A stretch of DNA of 64,000 nt from the NCBI RefSeq assembly GCF_000816845.1, contig NZ_CP006877.1, positions 3,908,501 through 3,972,500 of the forward strand, given 5' to 3'. A program made the translations under genes and the position numbers. Of the stretch, positions 12,090-21,407 are shown in pieces. The notes beneath the pieces are model-generated. The model had not been told where the DNA came from. It searched no databases and saw nothing but the letters and a program-made list of their open reading frames with translations. Source of the stretch: Rhizobium gallicum bv. gallicum R602sp. Its GTDB lineage: Bacteria > Pseudomonadota > Alphaproteobacteria > Rhizobiales > Rhizobiaceae. Position 1 is the first letter of the stretch, and each line of letters opens with the position of its first letter.

Positions 12090-12730
12090 TTCTCGGTCTC
12101 TCCTGCAGGAGTTATCGAATGCTTCAGGATGAGCGGCATCTGCGCCATGGTGAAGATGATGGTGATCGGCATCGTTCCCCAGACCTTGAAGGTCACCCAG
12201 AAGTCATCGGAAAAATTGCGCCAGACGGCTTCGTTCAGAACGGCAAGGAACAGGAAGAAAACGCCCCAACGGACCGTCAGCTTGCGCCAGCCTTCAGCGT
12301 CGAGCTGAAAGGCCGCGTTGAAGACGTAGCCGAGCAGCGACCTACCAAAGGCAAGCCCGCCCAGAAGCGCGACACCGAACAGCGTATTGACAATCGTCGG
12401 CTTCATTTTGATGAAGGTTTCGTTCTGCAGGTAGATCGACAGCGAACCGAAGATCAAAACGACGATGCCCGACACGAAGGGCATGACCGGCAGATGGCCA
12501 AGGACGAGCTTGGAAACGACGAGCGAGACGATCGTCGCCGCCATGAAGAGTCCCGTCGCCACGAAGAGCGGCCCGCCCAGTTCGGACAATGCAGGGAATC
12601 TTTCGACCAGCCAGGCGCCGCGCAGATTGGCAAAGAAGAAGATCAGCAGCGGCCCGAGTTCCAGCGCCAGCTTCAGCATCGGATGGTGCCTGTCGGCGGC
12701 GCTGGGGGTAATATCGCTTTCAGTGGTCAT
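12086..12730 (-). CDS. ispZ: Intracellular septation protein A family
   Basis: A 214-residue polytopic inner-membrane protein of the YciB/IspZ family (five to six hydrophobic segments; conserved [18 protein letters not shown] near the N-terminus and the [27 protein letters not shown] block). YciB is implicated in envelope integrity and cell division in enterobacteria. The gene lies 62 bases downstream of ftsY, and its stop codon overlaps the next start. Confidence 0.9.
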   Translation of the reverse strand: MTTESDITPSAADRHHPMLKLALELGPLLIFFFANLRGAWLVERFPALSELGGPLFVATGLFMAATIVSLVVSKLVLGHLPVMPFVSGIVVLIFGSLSIYLQNETFIKMKPTIVNTLFGVALLGGLAFGRSLLGYVFNAAFQLDAEGWRKLTVRWGVFFLFLAVLNEAVWRNFSDDFWVTFKVWGTMPITIIFTMAQMPLILKHSITPAGETEK

Positions 12731-12792
12731 GTATTGGTCAAACCTGTTCGTCGTTCGCGCGCCTTATGCGCTGTTCCGGCTTATCTGTGGCA

Positions 12793-14376
12793 TCATTGCC
12801 CAAGCCCGGCAATGGCTTGAGCGAAATCCTCGGCCTCGAACGGCTCCAGATCGTCTACGCCTTCGCCGACGCCGATGAAATAGACCGGTAGCTTGTGCTT
12901 GGCGGAGATCGCAACGAGGATGCCGCCCCTTGCCGTACCATCGAGCTTGGTCATGATCAGACCGTTGACGCCCGCAACATTGCGGAAGATTTCGACCTGA
13001 TTGAGAGCGTTCTGGCCGGTGGTCGCATCCAGCGTCTGCAGCACCGTATGCGGGGCGTCGGGATCGAGCTTGCCGAGCACGCGGACGATCTTTTCAAGCT
13101 CCGCCATCAACTCGGCCTTGTTTTGCAAACGGCCGGCGGTATCGATGATCAGCACGTCGCACTTTTTCGCCTTCGCCTGCTCGAAGGCGTCGTAGGCGAG
13201 ACCTGCGGCATCCGCGCCAAGCTTGGTGCCGATGAATTCCGACTTCGTGCGATCGGCCCAGATCTTCAACTGCTCGATCGCCGCGGCGCGGAACGTATCG
13301 CCCGCCGCCACCATGACCTTCAACCCGGCACCCGAAAGCTTCGACGCCAGCTTGCCGATCGTCGTCGTCTTGCCGGTGCCGTTGACGCCGACGACGAGAA
13401 TGACATGCGGCTTGTGGGTGAGATCGAGCTGCAAGGGCCTTGCGACCGGCTTCAGCACTTTGGCAATTTCCGACGCCATGATGCGGCTGACATCCTCGCC
13501 GGTCACATCCTTGCCATAGCGCTCGGAAGCAAGCGTATCGGTGACACGCATGGCGGTCTCGACGCCGAGGTCGGCCTGTATCAGAAGGTCTTCGAGATCC
13601 TGAAGGGTGTCGTCGTCCAGCTTGCGCTTGGTGAAGAGCGCTGAAATCTGGCCCGTGAGTTGCGACGAAGTACGTGCGAGACCGGCGCGCAGACGCTGGA
13701 ACCAGCTGAGTTTCGGCGCAGGAACAATCGGCTCCGGTTCGGTGATTTTCGGAGTGGTTGCAAAGCCCTTGGGAAGGACAGGTTCCGTCCTTGAAGCATG
13801 CTCGCCATCCGCTTCAGGTCGAGGAGCATCCCCCTCCACCTTGCCGGGCATCTCCCCTACAAGGAGAGAGGTTGGTTGAGCAGGAGCGCTTTGCCCTCCC
13901 TCAGCCGTCCCGGAAATCTCCGGACGAATATCCGTGACTTCATCACGAGAAGCGTCGGAAAGTGGCGCCTCGTCGGCCAACTGATCTTTCCCCTCGTGGG
14001 GGAAATGTCCCGAAGGGACTGAGGGGGGTGTCTCCGCCAAGGGCGCGTCTTGGGCTGACGTCTCTGGCTCGGCTTCAGCCTCAGCCTCCAGCAACGAGAG
14101 TGGTATCACTCCAAGATCGCCAATCTGGTAGGCGCTCGGAAGGATCGCCGACTCTTCGGCGTCTTCGGAAGGCTCGACAGCGTCCGCAGCCGGGCCGCCC
14201 GGGGTATCCAACTCCTCCGATAAAACGGGATCACTTGCGAGCGGCAAGTGTTCCTCGCGCGAATGCGGCTCCAGTTCGGCTTCGAGAACTTTTGTCTCTG
14301 GAGCCTCTGGCGCCTGCTCTTCCGCCGGCTTTTCCTTGCCGAAGGTGAAGACCTTTTTGATGAAACTGAGCGCCAT
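12793..14376 (-). CDS. ftsY: Signal recognition particle receptor FtsY
   Basis: A 527-residue SRP receptor GTPase that docks Ffh-bound ribosomes at the membrane. The first 220 residues form an acidic, low-complexity A domain; the NG domain follows from about residue 225, with P-loop VGVNGTGKTTTIGKL (about 329-343), the DTFRAAAIEQL motif, DTAGRL and TKLDGTARGG. The A domain is longer than in many homologues, and residues about 116-131 and 169-186 are encoded by two inverted copies of a GC-rich rhizobial intergenic palindrome that keep the frame open. It lies 15 bases downstream of mtaB, so mtaB-ftsY-ispZ-UPF0314 is probably one unit. Confidence 0.96.
   Translation of the reverse strand: MALSFIKKVFTFGKEKPAEEQAPEAPETKVLEAELEPHSREEHLPLASDPVLSEELDTPGGPAADAVEPSEDAEESAILPSAYQIGDLGVIPLSLLEAEAEAEPETSAQDAPLAETPPSVPSGHFPHEGKDQLADEAPLSDASRDEVTDIRPEISGTAEGGQSAPAQPTSLLVGEMPGKVEGDAPRPEADGEHASRTEPVLPKGFATTPKITEPEPIVPAPKLSWFQRLRAGLARTSSQLTGQISALFTKRKLDDDTLQDLEDLLIQADLGVETAMRVTDTLASERYGKDVTGEDVSRIMASEIAKVLKPVARPLQLDLTHKPHVILVVGVNGTGKTTTIGKLASKLSGAGLKVMVAAGDTFRAAAIEQLKIWADRTKSEFIGTKLGADAAGLAYDAFEQAKAKKCDVLIIDTAGRLQNKAELMAELEKIVRVLGKLDPDAPHTVLQTLDATTGQNALNQVEIFRNVAGVNGLIMTKLDGTARGGILVAISAKHKLPVYFIGVGEGVDDLEPFEAEDFAQAIAGLGQ
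13829..13874 (-). repeat. Palindromic repeat copy 1 inside ftsY
   Basis: The plus strand reads GCATCCCCCTCCACCTTGCC, then GGGCATCTCCCCTACAAGG and AGAGAGGTTGG. This strongly resembles the rhizobial intergenic element built from a CCCCCTCT...GCCGG.CATCTCCCC.ACAAGGGG core. It is translated in frame as TSLLVGEMPGKVEGDAP in the acidic domain of FtsY. Confidence 0.6.
13985..14035 (+). repeat. Palindromic repeat copy 2 inside ftsY (opposite orientation)
   Basis: The reverse complement of this stretch (GACACCCCCTCAGTCCCTTC then GGGACATTTCCCCCACGAGG) aligns with copy 1 over its whole length. It is translated as PPSVPSGHFPHEGKDQ. A weaker third copy may lie at about 13891-13920. Either strand can form the CCCTCGTGGGGG hairpin. 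Confidence 0.55.
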
Positions 14377-14391
14377 TGGAATTCCGTGAAA

Positions 14392-15672
14392 TCAGGCCGC
14401 GTCGGCAGTTGTCAATTGCATGTCGAGATGTTTGCCATTATGGCCGGTGATGGTTGCCTCGACGAACGAACGCGGGCGAAGACCGGGGGCTGCGACAAGC
14501 GTGAAGTTCTCGGTATGTGCAAGCCCGTTGTTTTCCACCAGCAGGCATTGCCGCGTTCCGACCATCTGATCCAGATGGGACTGATGAAGCTGATGTCCAG
14601 TAGCACGAAGCCGTACCGCACGATCCTTGACGATCGACCGGTCGAGCTGCGGCATGCGGGCTGCCGGCGTGCCTGGACGAGGGCTGTAAGGGAAGACGTG
14701 CAGGTGAGCGATCTTCGCTTCTTCCGCCAGGCTGGCGGCATTTTCGAACATCTCTTCGGTCTCGGTCGGGAAACCGGCGATCATGTCCGCGCCGAAACAC
14801 ATCTCTGGACGCAGACCGCGAACCTGATCGACGAAGGCCAGCGCATCAGCGCGCGAATGTCGCCGTTTCATGCGCTTCAGGATCATGTCGTCGCCATGTT
14901 GCAGCGAAAGATGCAGGTGCGGCATGAATCGCGGCTCATCGGCGACCAGATCGAACAAATGCTTGTCCGCCTCGATGCTGTCGATCGATGACAGCCGCAG
15001 TCGGCGGATGTCAGGTATCTGTTTCAGAAGCGTCTTGGCAAGCAGCCCGAGCGTCGGTTCGCCGGGCAGGTCGGCGCCGTAACTGGTGGCATCGACGCCT
15101 GTCAACACGATCTCTCGGTAGCCGTTTTCAATGAGGTTGCGCGCCTGATCGACCACGGCGCCCATGGGCACGGAGCGGGAATTGCCGCGGCCATAGGGGA
15201 TGATGCAGAAGGTACAGCGATGGTCGCAGCCGTTCTGCACCTGGATAAAGGCGCGCACATGCCCGTCGATGTGCTTTACCATCTGCGGCGCCGTCTGGCG
15301 CACACTCATGATGTCGTTGACACGCAGCTTCTCTTCCGCGGCCACTCCGAAATCGGGCAGGGCGCTGGCGTGATAAGAAGCGGTGATCAGCTTCTCTTCG
15401 TTGCCGAGAACGACGTCGACCTCGGCCATTTCTGCGAAGGTCTGCTTTTCGCTCTGGGCTGCGCAGCCCGTCACGATGATACGCGCATGCGGGTTCTCGC
15501 GTCGTGCGCGGCGGATGGCCTGCCGCGCCTGACGCACGGCCTCGCTTGTGACTGCGCAAGTGTTCACCAAAATGGCGTTGTTGAGCCCGGCCTTTTCCGC
15601 CTCCGCCCGCATCACTTCGGATTCGTAGGTGTTGAGACGGCAGCCGAAGGTAATGACCTCAACGCCGCTCAC
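14392..15672 (-). CDS. mtaB: tRNA t6A37 methylthiotransferase MtaB
   Basis: A 426-residue radical-SAM enzyme that adds a methylthio group to t6A37 of ANN-decoding tRNAs. The N-terminal UPF0004 domain has its cluster cysteines in [14 protein letters not shown] and VTGCAAQ; the radical-SAM CxxxCxxC is CDHRCTFC (about residue 150); a TRAM-like C-terminus follows. The chosen start is GTG at 15672, overlapping the dapF stop as GTGA, because it begins at the family N-terminus [18 protein letters not shown]; the longer open frame upstream is only the dapF region out of frame. Confidence 0.93.
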   Translation of the reverse strand: MSGVEVITFGCRLNTYESEVMRAEAEKAGLNNAILVNTCAVTSEAVRQARQAIRRARRENPHARIIVTGCAAQSEKQTFAEMAEVDVVLGNEEKLITASYHASALPDFGVAAEEKLRVNDIMSVRQTAPQMVKHIDGHVRAFIQVQNGCDHRCTFCIIPYGRGNSRSVPMGAVVDQARNLIENGYREIVLTGVDATSYGADLPGEPTLGLLAKTLLKQIPDIRRLRLSSIDSIEADKHLFDLVADEPRFMPHLHLSLQHGDDMILKRMKRRHSRADALAFVDQVRGLRPEMCFGADMIAGFPTETEEMFENAASLAEEAKIAHLHVFPYSPRPGTPAARMPQLDRSIVKDRAVRLRATGHQLHQSHLDQMVGTRQCLLVENNGLAHTENFTLVAAPGLRPRSFVEATITGHNGKHLDMQLTTADAA

Positions 15673-16574
15673 CGCGCCTCGGCCCCCTGCGCCTGATCGC
15701 GCGCCCACGAACCGGTGGAGGGGTCTAACGTTCCGGACCATTCCCATTCGGCAGGGCCGGTCATGATCACGTGGTCGTCGCGGTCGCGCCATTCGATCGA
15801 CAATATGCCGGGCGGCTTGGCGCTGGCGACATGAATCTCGACCTTGCGGCCCGTGCGGCCCGTGCGGGCAGCGCAAACTGCTGTTGCGCAGGCAGCCGAA
15901 CCGCAGGCAAGCGTCAAACCCGCACTGCGCTCCCATGTCCGTGTCGTGATCGATGCCGGCGAGGTAATTTGCGCCAGCGTAATATTTGCGCGCTCGGGAA
16001 ACATCGGGTGATTCTCAAGCAACGGTCCAAAGCGCGCCAGGTCAAAGGACATCACGTCCCTGTCGACCCAGAAGACGGCATGCGGGTTGCCCATCGACAT
16101 GGTGGAGGGCGAATGCAGGACCGGGCTGTCGATCGGACCGATTTGGAGTTCAATGCGGCTGGTATCGTGAAATTCTTCCGCAAGCGGGATCTTGTCCCAG
16201 TCGAAAACAGGCTTGCCCATGTCGACCGAGATCGTACCGTCCTCATGCTCGACGGCATTGAGGATGCCTGCCACCGTCTGGAAAGTGAAAACCTTGTTGC
16301 CGGTTTCCGAGGCAAGAGCCTGCACCACGCAACGCGTGCCATTGCCGCAGGCTTGCGCCTTTGATCCATCGGAATTCAGGATATCGATCCAGGCATCGGT
16401 GCCTTGAGCCCTCGGGTCGTGGATCGCCATGATCTGGTCGAAGGCCGTATCTGGATGGGCATTGAGCGCAATTGCCGCAGCAGGCGTCACCTTGTCCGCG
16501 CGGCCGCGCATGTCGACGACCAGGATCTTGTTGCCAAGCCCGTTCATCTTCGCGAATTCGACCGTTGCGCTCAT
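15669..16574 (-). CDS. dapF: Diaminopimelate epimerase
   Basis: A 301-residue cofactor-independent epimerase interconverting LL- and meso-diaminopimelate for lysine and peptidoglycan. The two catalytic cysteines are visible in [10 protein letters not shown] (about residues 76-85) and [13 protein letters not shown] (about 222-234), and the N-terminus [23 protein letters not shown] is typical. First gene of the dapF-mtaB-ftsY-ispZ-UPF0314 series on this strand. Confidence 0.96.
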   Translation of the reverse strand: MSATVEFAKMNGLGNKILVVDMRGRADKVTPAAAIALNAHPDTAFDQIMAIHDPRAQGTDAWIDILNSDGSKAQACGNGTRCVVQALASETGNKVFTFQTVAGILNAVEHEDGTISVDMGKPVFDWDKIPLAEEFHDTSRIELQIGPIDSPVLHSPSTMSMGNPHAVFWVDRDVMSFDLARFGPLLENHPMFPERANITLAQITSPASITTRTWERSAGLTLACGSAACATAVCAARTGRTGRKVEIHVASAKPPGILSIEWRDRDDHVIMTGPAEWEWSGTLDPSTGSWARDQAQGAEAR

Positions 16575-16861
16575 AGGATCATCCCGTGTCCATTTCGGCT
16601 GTATATGGCGGAAACGCGCGGGAATTACCAGTGGGTGCGGGCAATGACTAGCCAGCGACGCTTCGCTGCTCCGCCCTTTTTCGCCGGCAATCTCGTGGGG
16701 AGCCCGGCAAGGCAGACGCCATGCTGCCCAGGCAAAAATGTCTCATGAGGGGACAGGCGCCGCCTCATGCTTGAGAAAAGTCGCAATGGCCTAGCACTTT
16801 TCAACGGTTGAAGGCATTCTTGACAATCGGATGCGTGTTCTTGGCAAAGGGAGGATAGCCG

Positions 16862-18820
16862 ATGCGCTGCTTCACGGTACTTGGACCCTCGCAGACGGGA
16901 AAGTCGACGCTCGTCGCAAAACTGGCTTCGCTCGAAGCGACACCGAGAAGGTCCGTCTCTCCATACGGATCGAGCCTGACGGAATTCGAATTCGGAAGCG
17001 AGGCATGGTGCGCGCTGGATACACCCGGCGCGAACGAGGCGCTGGCGCTCGCCCAGGATTCACTTTTGGCAAGCGATGCTTGCATCCTCTGCGTATCGCC
17101 GGCGCCGGACGAGGCGGTGCTGGCAGCACCCTATCTTCGCGCCATCGAAGCTTCGGGAACACCTTGCATTCTTTTTGTGAACCGCATGGACGAGCCGCAG
17201 GGGCGCCTGCGCGATGTCATCGCCGCCCTGCAGGCCTATTCCAGCCATCCTCTCGTCCTGCGGCAGATACCGATCCGCGACGGAGATGTTGTGGTCGGCA
17301 GCTGCGACCTGATTTCGGAGCGGGCCTGGCGCTATCGGGAAGGTCAGCCTTCTGCCCTCGTCGAGCTTCCCGACAGTGCTGCTGCGCGCGAGCACGAGGC
17401 GCGTTCCGAATTGCTGGAACAGCTTTCCGAGTACGATGACTGGCTTCTCGAGGAACTGATCGAAGACCGCGAACTACCAAGCGACGCACTCTTTGCCATC
17501 GCCTCACGGATCCTGAAGGAAAACAAGGTCATTCCGGTGCTCTTCGGCGCAGCATCCCACAGCAATGGCATCAAGCGGCTGATGAAGGCGCTGCGCCACG
17601 AAGCGCCGCCTGTTGAAGCCCTGAAGAGTCGGCTGGCCGCCACCGCCAGCCTGGATGAAACGGCACTGGCTGCCGTAAGCTTCCACGCCTACCACCGGCC
17701 GAGCGTTGGAAAGACGATTCTCGTCCGTGCGCTTGCCGACGGACTGAAACAGGGCGCTGCGCTGGGCGGCGCTAGTCTCGGGTCGGTCCAGGAGGGAGGA
17801 AACGGCCGTCCCCTTGCCGGAAACTCGGCACGTGGCAGGATTTTCGCCGCAGTCAAGTCAGATCACTTGCCCGCAACCGCCTTGCTGACAGCCGCCGACG
17901 CGTTGGCACCGCCCGCTTGGACGGCACCGCCGACGCCCATGCTCGAACGCATCCTTGTTCCGGGCACCGAGCGCGACGAAACGAAGCTCTCGGCGACGCT
18001 TGCAAAGCTGGCCGAGACCGATCGCGGCCTGAAGGTGATGCAGGAGGAGGGCACAGGCGCACAGCTGATCTGCGCGCAAGGACCGATGCACCTGCGCGAT
18101 CTGCGCAAGACCCTGTCGGAGGTATTCCGGGTCGAAGTCACGGACCGATCGCCGAACCCGATCTATCGGGAAACGATCTCAAAGCCCTCGAACGTCCACT
18201 ATCGTCACCGCAAGCAGACGGGTGGCGCAGGGCAGTTCGCAGACGTGCAGCTGAGTGTGCGTCCCAATGAACGGGGGCAGGGCTTCACCTTCGGCGAGAC
18301 GGTCAAAGGCGGCACCGTTCCCCGGAACTACATTCCGGCGGTCGAGGCCGGCGCACGTGAAGCCATGGAAAAAGGCCCGCTCGGCTTTCAGGTGATCGAT
18401 GTCGACGTGAGGCTCACGGACGGTCAGTACCACTCCGTCGACAGCTCCGACTTCGCCTTTCGGGCAGCGGCACGGATGGGGGTGCGGCAGGCATTGTCAG
18501 AGGCAGCGGCTGTGCTGATGCAGCCGGTGGTGCGGGTCGAAATCCACATACCATCCATCTTTTCTGGCAGCATGGTGGCGATCGTCTCGGCACTCAAGGG
18601 CCAGGTGCTTGGCTTCGATCGCGATGAGAGCGCCAAAGGATGGGATGTCTTCCGGGCACTCGTTCCCGGTGCGGCGCTCGACGAACTGGCCCGGACGTTA
18701 CGCTCCGCCACGCAAGGAATCGGATACTTCTCCAAAGCCTTCGATCACTTCGAGGAGATCTACGGCAAAGAGGCCGACGCAATCATCAGCGCACACGGTT
18801 CGGGATCGCACCCGAATTGA
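16862..18820 (+). CDS. Elongation factor G-like GTPase (degenerate EF-G paralogue)
   Basis: A 652-residue protein with the EF-G domain order. The C-terminal two thirds (domains III-V) are well kept: YRETISKPSNVHYRHRKQTGGAGQFADVQL and GGTVPRNYIPAVEAGAREAMEKGPLGFQVIDVDV. The G domain is not: the P-loop GPSQTGKST (8-16) is present, but the switch I RGITI motif is missing, the P-loop to DTPG distance is only about 40 residues, the histidine after DTPG is lacking (DTPGANE), and the G4 motif is NRMD instead of NKxD. It probably is not the translocase. Such EF-G-like proteins are common in Rhizobiales, with unknown role. It stands alone, divergent from dapF. Confidence 0.88.
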   Translation: MRCFTVLGPSQTGKSTLVAKLASLEATPRRSVSPYGSSLTEFEFGSEAWCALDTPGANEALALAQDSLLASDACILCVSPAPDEAVLAAPYLRAIEASGTPCILFVNRMDEPQGRLRDVIAALQAYSSHPLVLRQIPIRDGDVVVGSCDLISERAWRYREGQPSALVELPDSAAAREHEARSELLEQLSEYDDWLLEELIEDRELPSDALFAIASRILKENKVIPVLFGAASHSNGIKRLMKALRHEAPPVEALKSRLAATASLDETALAAVSFHAYHRPSVGKTILVRALADGLKQGAALGGASLGSVQEGGNGRPLAGNSARGRIFAAVKSDHLPATALLTAADALAPPAWTAPPTPMLERILVPGTERDETKLSATLAKLAETDRGLKVMQEEGTGAQLICAQGPMHLRDLRKTLSEVFRVEVTDRSPNPIYRETISKPSNVHYRHRKQTGGAGQFADVQLSVRPNERGQGFTFGETVKGGTVPRNYIPAVEAGAREAMEKGPLGFQVIDVDVRLTDGQYHSVDSSDFAFRAAARMGVRQALSEAAAVLMQPVVRVEIHIPSIFSGSMVAIVSALKGQVLGFDRDESAKGWDVFRALVPGAALDELARTLRSATQGIGYFSKAFDHFEEIYGKEADAIISAHGSGSHPN

Positions 18821-18863
18821 AACGCCACGCGGTAAATCTTGCCGGCTGCGCGTCAGCCGGACT

Positions 18864-19055
18864 TCAAACCGCGCCGTATCCGCCTCCCGTCGGCGTTGTG
18901 ACGATAACCGCTCGCCGGCCGCAAGCCTCGCCTGATCGCACCGTCGTGCCTATCTTGACGGCACCGATGCGTTCAAAGGGGATAGGCACGCCCGCCTTGC
19001 GGCCGAGCAAATCGCGCATGCCCTGCACGGCTGGATCGCGATGGCTTAGGAATTT
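18864..19055 (-). pseudogene. Possible decayed hydantoinase B/oxoprolinase C-terminus
   Basis: In the 628-base gap between the EF-G-like gene and ffh, the minus strand has an open stretch with no start codon and no family N-terminus. It ends in RAVIVTTPTGGGYGAV, preceded by GRKAGVPIPFERIGAVKIG. The glycine-rich TPxGGGYG tail is characteristic of the C-termini of N-methylhydantoinase B and 5-oxoprolinase. A remnant of such a gene is plausible but rests on one short motif. Confidence 0.3.
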
Positions 19056-19205
19056 TCCAAGAGCAGCCGATGGCGGCCGAGGAGGCGTCCGGGCCGTGAA
19101 GGTGCTGCCGTAAATGCGATATTCATGGAGGCGGCATTTTTGATAGTGTCACTTGGGATTACACAAGCGGCACGTTGAAGGCTTCGCGACCCGGCAGTGC
19201 GGTCA

Positions 19206-19235
19206 TTTGTCCGCATTCTCTTGACTTTGTCCGCA
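19206..19235. promoter_or_regulatory. Direct repeats upstream of ffh
   Basis: TTTGTCCGCA occurs at 19206-19215 and again at 19226-19235, exactly 20 bases apart (two helical turns), flanking a TTGACT hexamer at 19221. A third half-site in inverse orientation (TGCGG) precedes at about 19198. This arrangement suits a promoter or operator for ffh or its leader RNA; no convincing -10 was placed. Confidence 0.35.
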
Positions 19236-19329
19236 CTTTCCTGTTTACCGCCGCTCATTCTGTAACGAGCTTCAAGACTCGAGCCGCCGACCGGGACCCG
19301 ATAAGGTATAAAACGATCCCGGAGGTCCA

Positions 19330-19366
19330 CACCCGACAGCGCGATGCGCCCTCGGGTGCTTTTTGG
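19330..19366 (+). terminator. Terminator-like hairpin in the ffh leader
   Basis: CACCCGA (19330-19336) pairs with TCGGGTG (19352-19358), with an inner GCGC pairing, followed directly by CTTTTT. It lies about 80 bases before the ffh start with no gene between, so it may be an attenuator or the end of a short RNA. The rest of the 18821-19448 gap holds only the remnant and repeats listed separately. Confidence 0.5.
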
Positions 19367-19448
19367 CTTTGCGTCTTGTTTTCGTCAATGAAAAGCACGA
19401 CGTTTCCGGGCATGCCCATCCTGCCCGAAACGTATCAAGGAAGAGCCG

Positions 19449-21020
19449 ATGTTTGAAAACCTCCAGGACCGTCTTGGATCCATTCTGAATGGACTGACAG
19501 GCCGTGGCGCGCTTTCGGAAGCCGATGTTTCGGCAGCGCTGCGCGAGGTTCGCCGTGCATTGCTGGAAGCCGACGTTGCACTCGATGTCGTACGCTCCTT
19601 CACCGACCGCGTGCGCGAAAAGGCCGTCGGCGCAGAGATATTGAAGGCGATCAAGCCGGGCCAGATGGTCGTAAAGATCGTTCATGACGAGCTGATCGAG
19701 ATGCTGGGCGGCGAAGGCGCCGGCGTCGATCTTCACGCTGCCGCCCCCGTCGTGATCATGATGGTCGGCCTGCAGGGCTCCGGCAAGACGACGACGACGG
19801 CGAAGATCGCCCTCCGCCTGACGACGCGCGAGAAGAAGAGGGTGCTGATGGCATCGCTCGACACACGCCGTCCGGCAGCACAGGAGCAGCTTCGCCAGCT
19901 CGGCGCCCAGACCAATGTCGACACGCTTCCGGTCATCGCCGGCCAGTCACCGACGGATATCGCCGCGCGCGCCGTGCAGGCAGCCAAGCTCGGCGGCCAT
20001 GACGTCGTCATCCTCGATACCGCCGGCCGTACGCATATCGATGAGCCCTTGATGGTCGAAATGGCCGACATCAAGAAGAAGTCGAACCCGCATGAAATCC
20101 TGCTGGTCGCGGACTCACTGACCGGCCAGGACGCCGTCAATCTGGCCCGCAATTTCGACGAGCGCGTCGGCATCACCGGCCTCGTGCTCACCCGTATGGA
20201 CGGCGACGGCCGCGGCGGCGCGGCTCTTTCTATGCGCGCCGTCACCGGCAAGCCGATCAAGCTGATCGGCGTCGGCGAAAAGATGAGCGAGCTGGAAGAA
20301 TTTCATCCCCGCCGCATCGCAGACCGTATTCTTGGCATGGGCGACATCATCTCGCTCGTCGAGCGCGCGGCGGAAAATATCGACGCCGAAAAGGCGGCCG
20401 CCATGGCCGCCAAGATGGCCAAGGGAAAATTCGACCTCAACGACCTCGCCGACCAGCTGCGCCAGATGCAGAAGATGGGCGGCATGGGCGGCATCATGAG
20501 CATGATGCCCGGCATGGCCGGTATGAAGGACAAGATGGCATCCGCCGGCCTGAATGACAGCCTCTTCGGCCGCCAGCTCGCGATCATCTCTTCGATGACG
20601 AAGGCTGAGCGCGCCAACCCGGACATCCTCAAGCATTCCCGCAAGAAGCGGATCGCCGCCGGCTCCGGCACCGACGCTGCCGACATCAACAAGTTGCTCA
20701 AGATGCACCGCCAGATGGCGGACATGATGAAGATGATGGGCGGCAAGGGCAAAGGCGGCATGATGAAGCAGCTGATGGGAGGTCTTGCCGGCAAGATGGG
20801 CCTTGGCGGCATGGGCGGGATGGGCTCCATGCCTGATCTTTCGAATATCGACCCCAAGCAGCTGGAAGCACTTCAAAAGCAGGCCGAAGCGGCGGGTCTT
20901 GGGAAGCCGGGCGGGGGCATGCCCGGTTTAGGTGGCGGCTTGCCGGGTCTTGGCGGGACAAAGCTGCCGGGTCTCGGCGGTGGTTTCCCGGGTCTGCCCG
21001 GATTGCCGAAGAAGAAGTGA
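19449..21020 (+). CDS. ffh: Signal recognition particle protein Ffh (SRP54)
   Basis: A 523-residue SRP GTPase that binds signal sequences and 4.5S RNA and pairs with FtsY. It has an N domain, then a G domain with P-loop GLQGSGKTTTTAKI (about residues 106-119), DTRRPAAQEQL, DTAGRTHIDE and TRMDGDGRGG, and a methionine-rich M domain from about 325 (QMQKMGGMGGIMSMMPGM) with the RNA-binding SRKKRIAAGSG motif. The last 70 residues are an unusual Gly/Met/Leu-rich tail with repeated PGLGG units, a lineage-type extension. Chorismate mutase follows 16 bases downstream. Confidence 0.97.
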   Translation: MFENLQDRLGSILNGLTGRGALSEADVSAALREVRRALLEADVALDVVRSFTDRVREKAVGAEILKAIKPGQMVVKIVHDELIEMLGGEGAGVDLHAAAPVVIMMVGLQGSGKTTTTAKIALRLTTREKKRVLMASLDTRRPAAQEQLRQLGAQTNVDTLPVIAGQSPTDIAARAVQAAKLGGHDVVILDTAGRTHIDEPLMVEMADIKKKSNPHEILLVADSLTGQDAVNLARNFDERVGITGLVLTRMDGDGRGGAALSMRAVTGKPIKLIGVGEKMSELEEFHPRRIADRILGMGDIISLVERAAENIDAEKAAAMAAKMAKGKFDLNDLADQLRQMQKMGGMGGIMSMMPGMAGMKDKMASAGLNDSLFGRQLAIISSMTKAERANPDILKHSRKKRIAAGSGTDAADINKLLKMHRQMADMMKMMGGKGKGGMMKQLMGGLAGKMGLGGMGGMGSMPDLSNIDPKQLEALQKQAEAAGLGKPGGGMPGLGGGLPGLGGTKLPGLGGGFPGLPGLPKKK

Positions 21021-21036
21021 AAGGATCGCCTGCCCC

Positions 21037-21357
21037 ATGATTGATCCAGACGTCAAAGCCCAGCTCTCGAGCTACCGCCAGTCGATCGACAATATCGACG
21101 CTGCGCTCGTCCACATTCTGGCCGAACGCTTTCGCTGCACCAAAGAGGTCGGCGTTTTGAAAGCCAAGTACAAGTTGCCGCCTGCCGACCCGGCGCGCGA
21201 AGAATACCAGATCGCCCGACTTCGGCAGCTTGCCGAAGATGCGCATCTGGATCCGGATTTCGCCGAGAAGTTCTTGAACTTCGTCATCACGGAAGTCATC
21301 CGGCATCATGAGCAGATCGCTGCGGATCACGCTGAACAAGGCGCCGCAGCAAAATGA
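21037..21357 (+). CDS. Chorismate mutase (AroQ type)
   Basis: A 106-residue all-helical chorismate mutase, converting chorismate to prephenate for Phe/Tyr synthesis. The AroQ pattern is visible: LSSYRQSIDNIDAALVHILAERFRCTKEVGVLKAKYKLPPADPAREEYQIARL, with the conserved Arg in helix 1, the KxxxGxxK region and the Arg-Glu pair of helix 2. The start at 21037 is used because the upstream open frame merely overlaps the ffh tail. It is located between ffh and rpsP and likely co-transcribed with them. Confidence 0.88.
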   Translation: MIDPDVKAQLSSYRQSIDNIDAALVHILAERFRCTKEVGVLKAKYKLPPADPAREEYQIARLRQLAEDAHLDPDFAEKFLNFVITEVIRHHEQIAADHAEQGAAAK

Positions 21358-21407
21358 ACCGATACCGCCTCACGAAGCGGTCAAGAAAAGCCTAAGGAGT
21401 AAATGAC

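Noticed and set aside
18821..19448. 4.5S SRP RNA gene beside ffh
   Set aside because: Looked for the conserved GGAAGCAG-type loop of SRP RNA in this gap; none is present.
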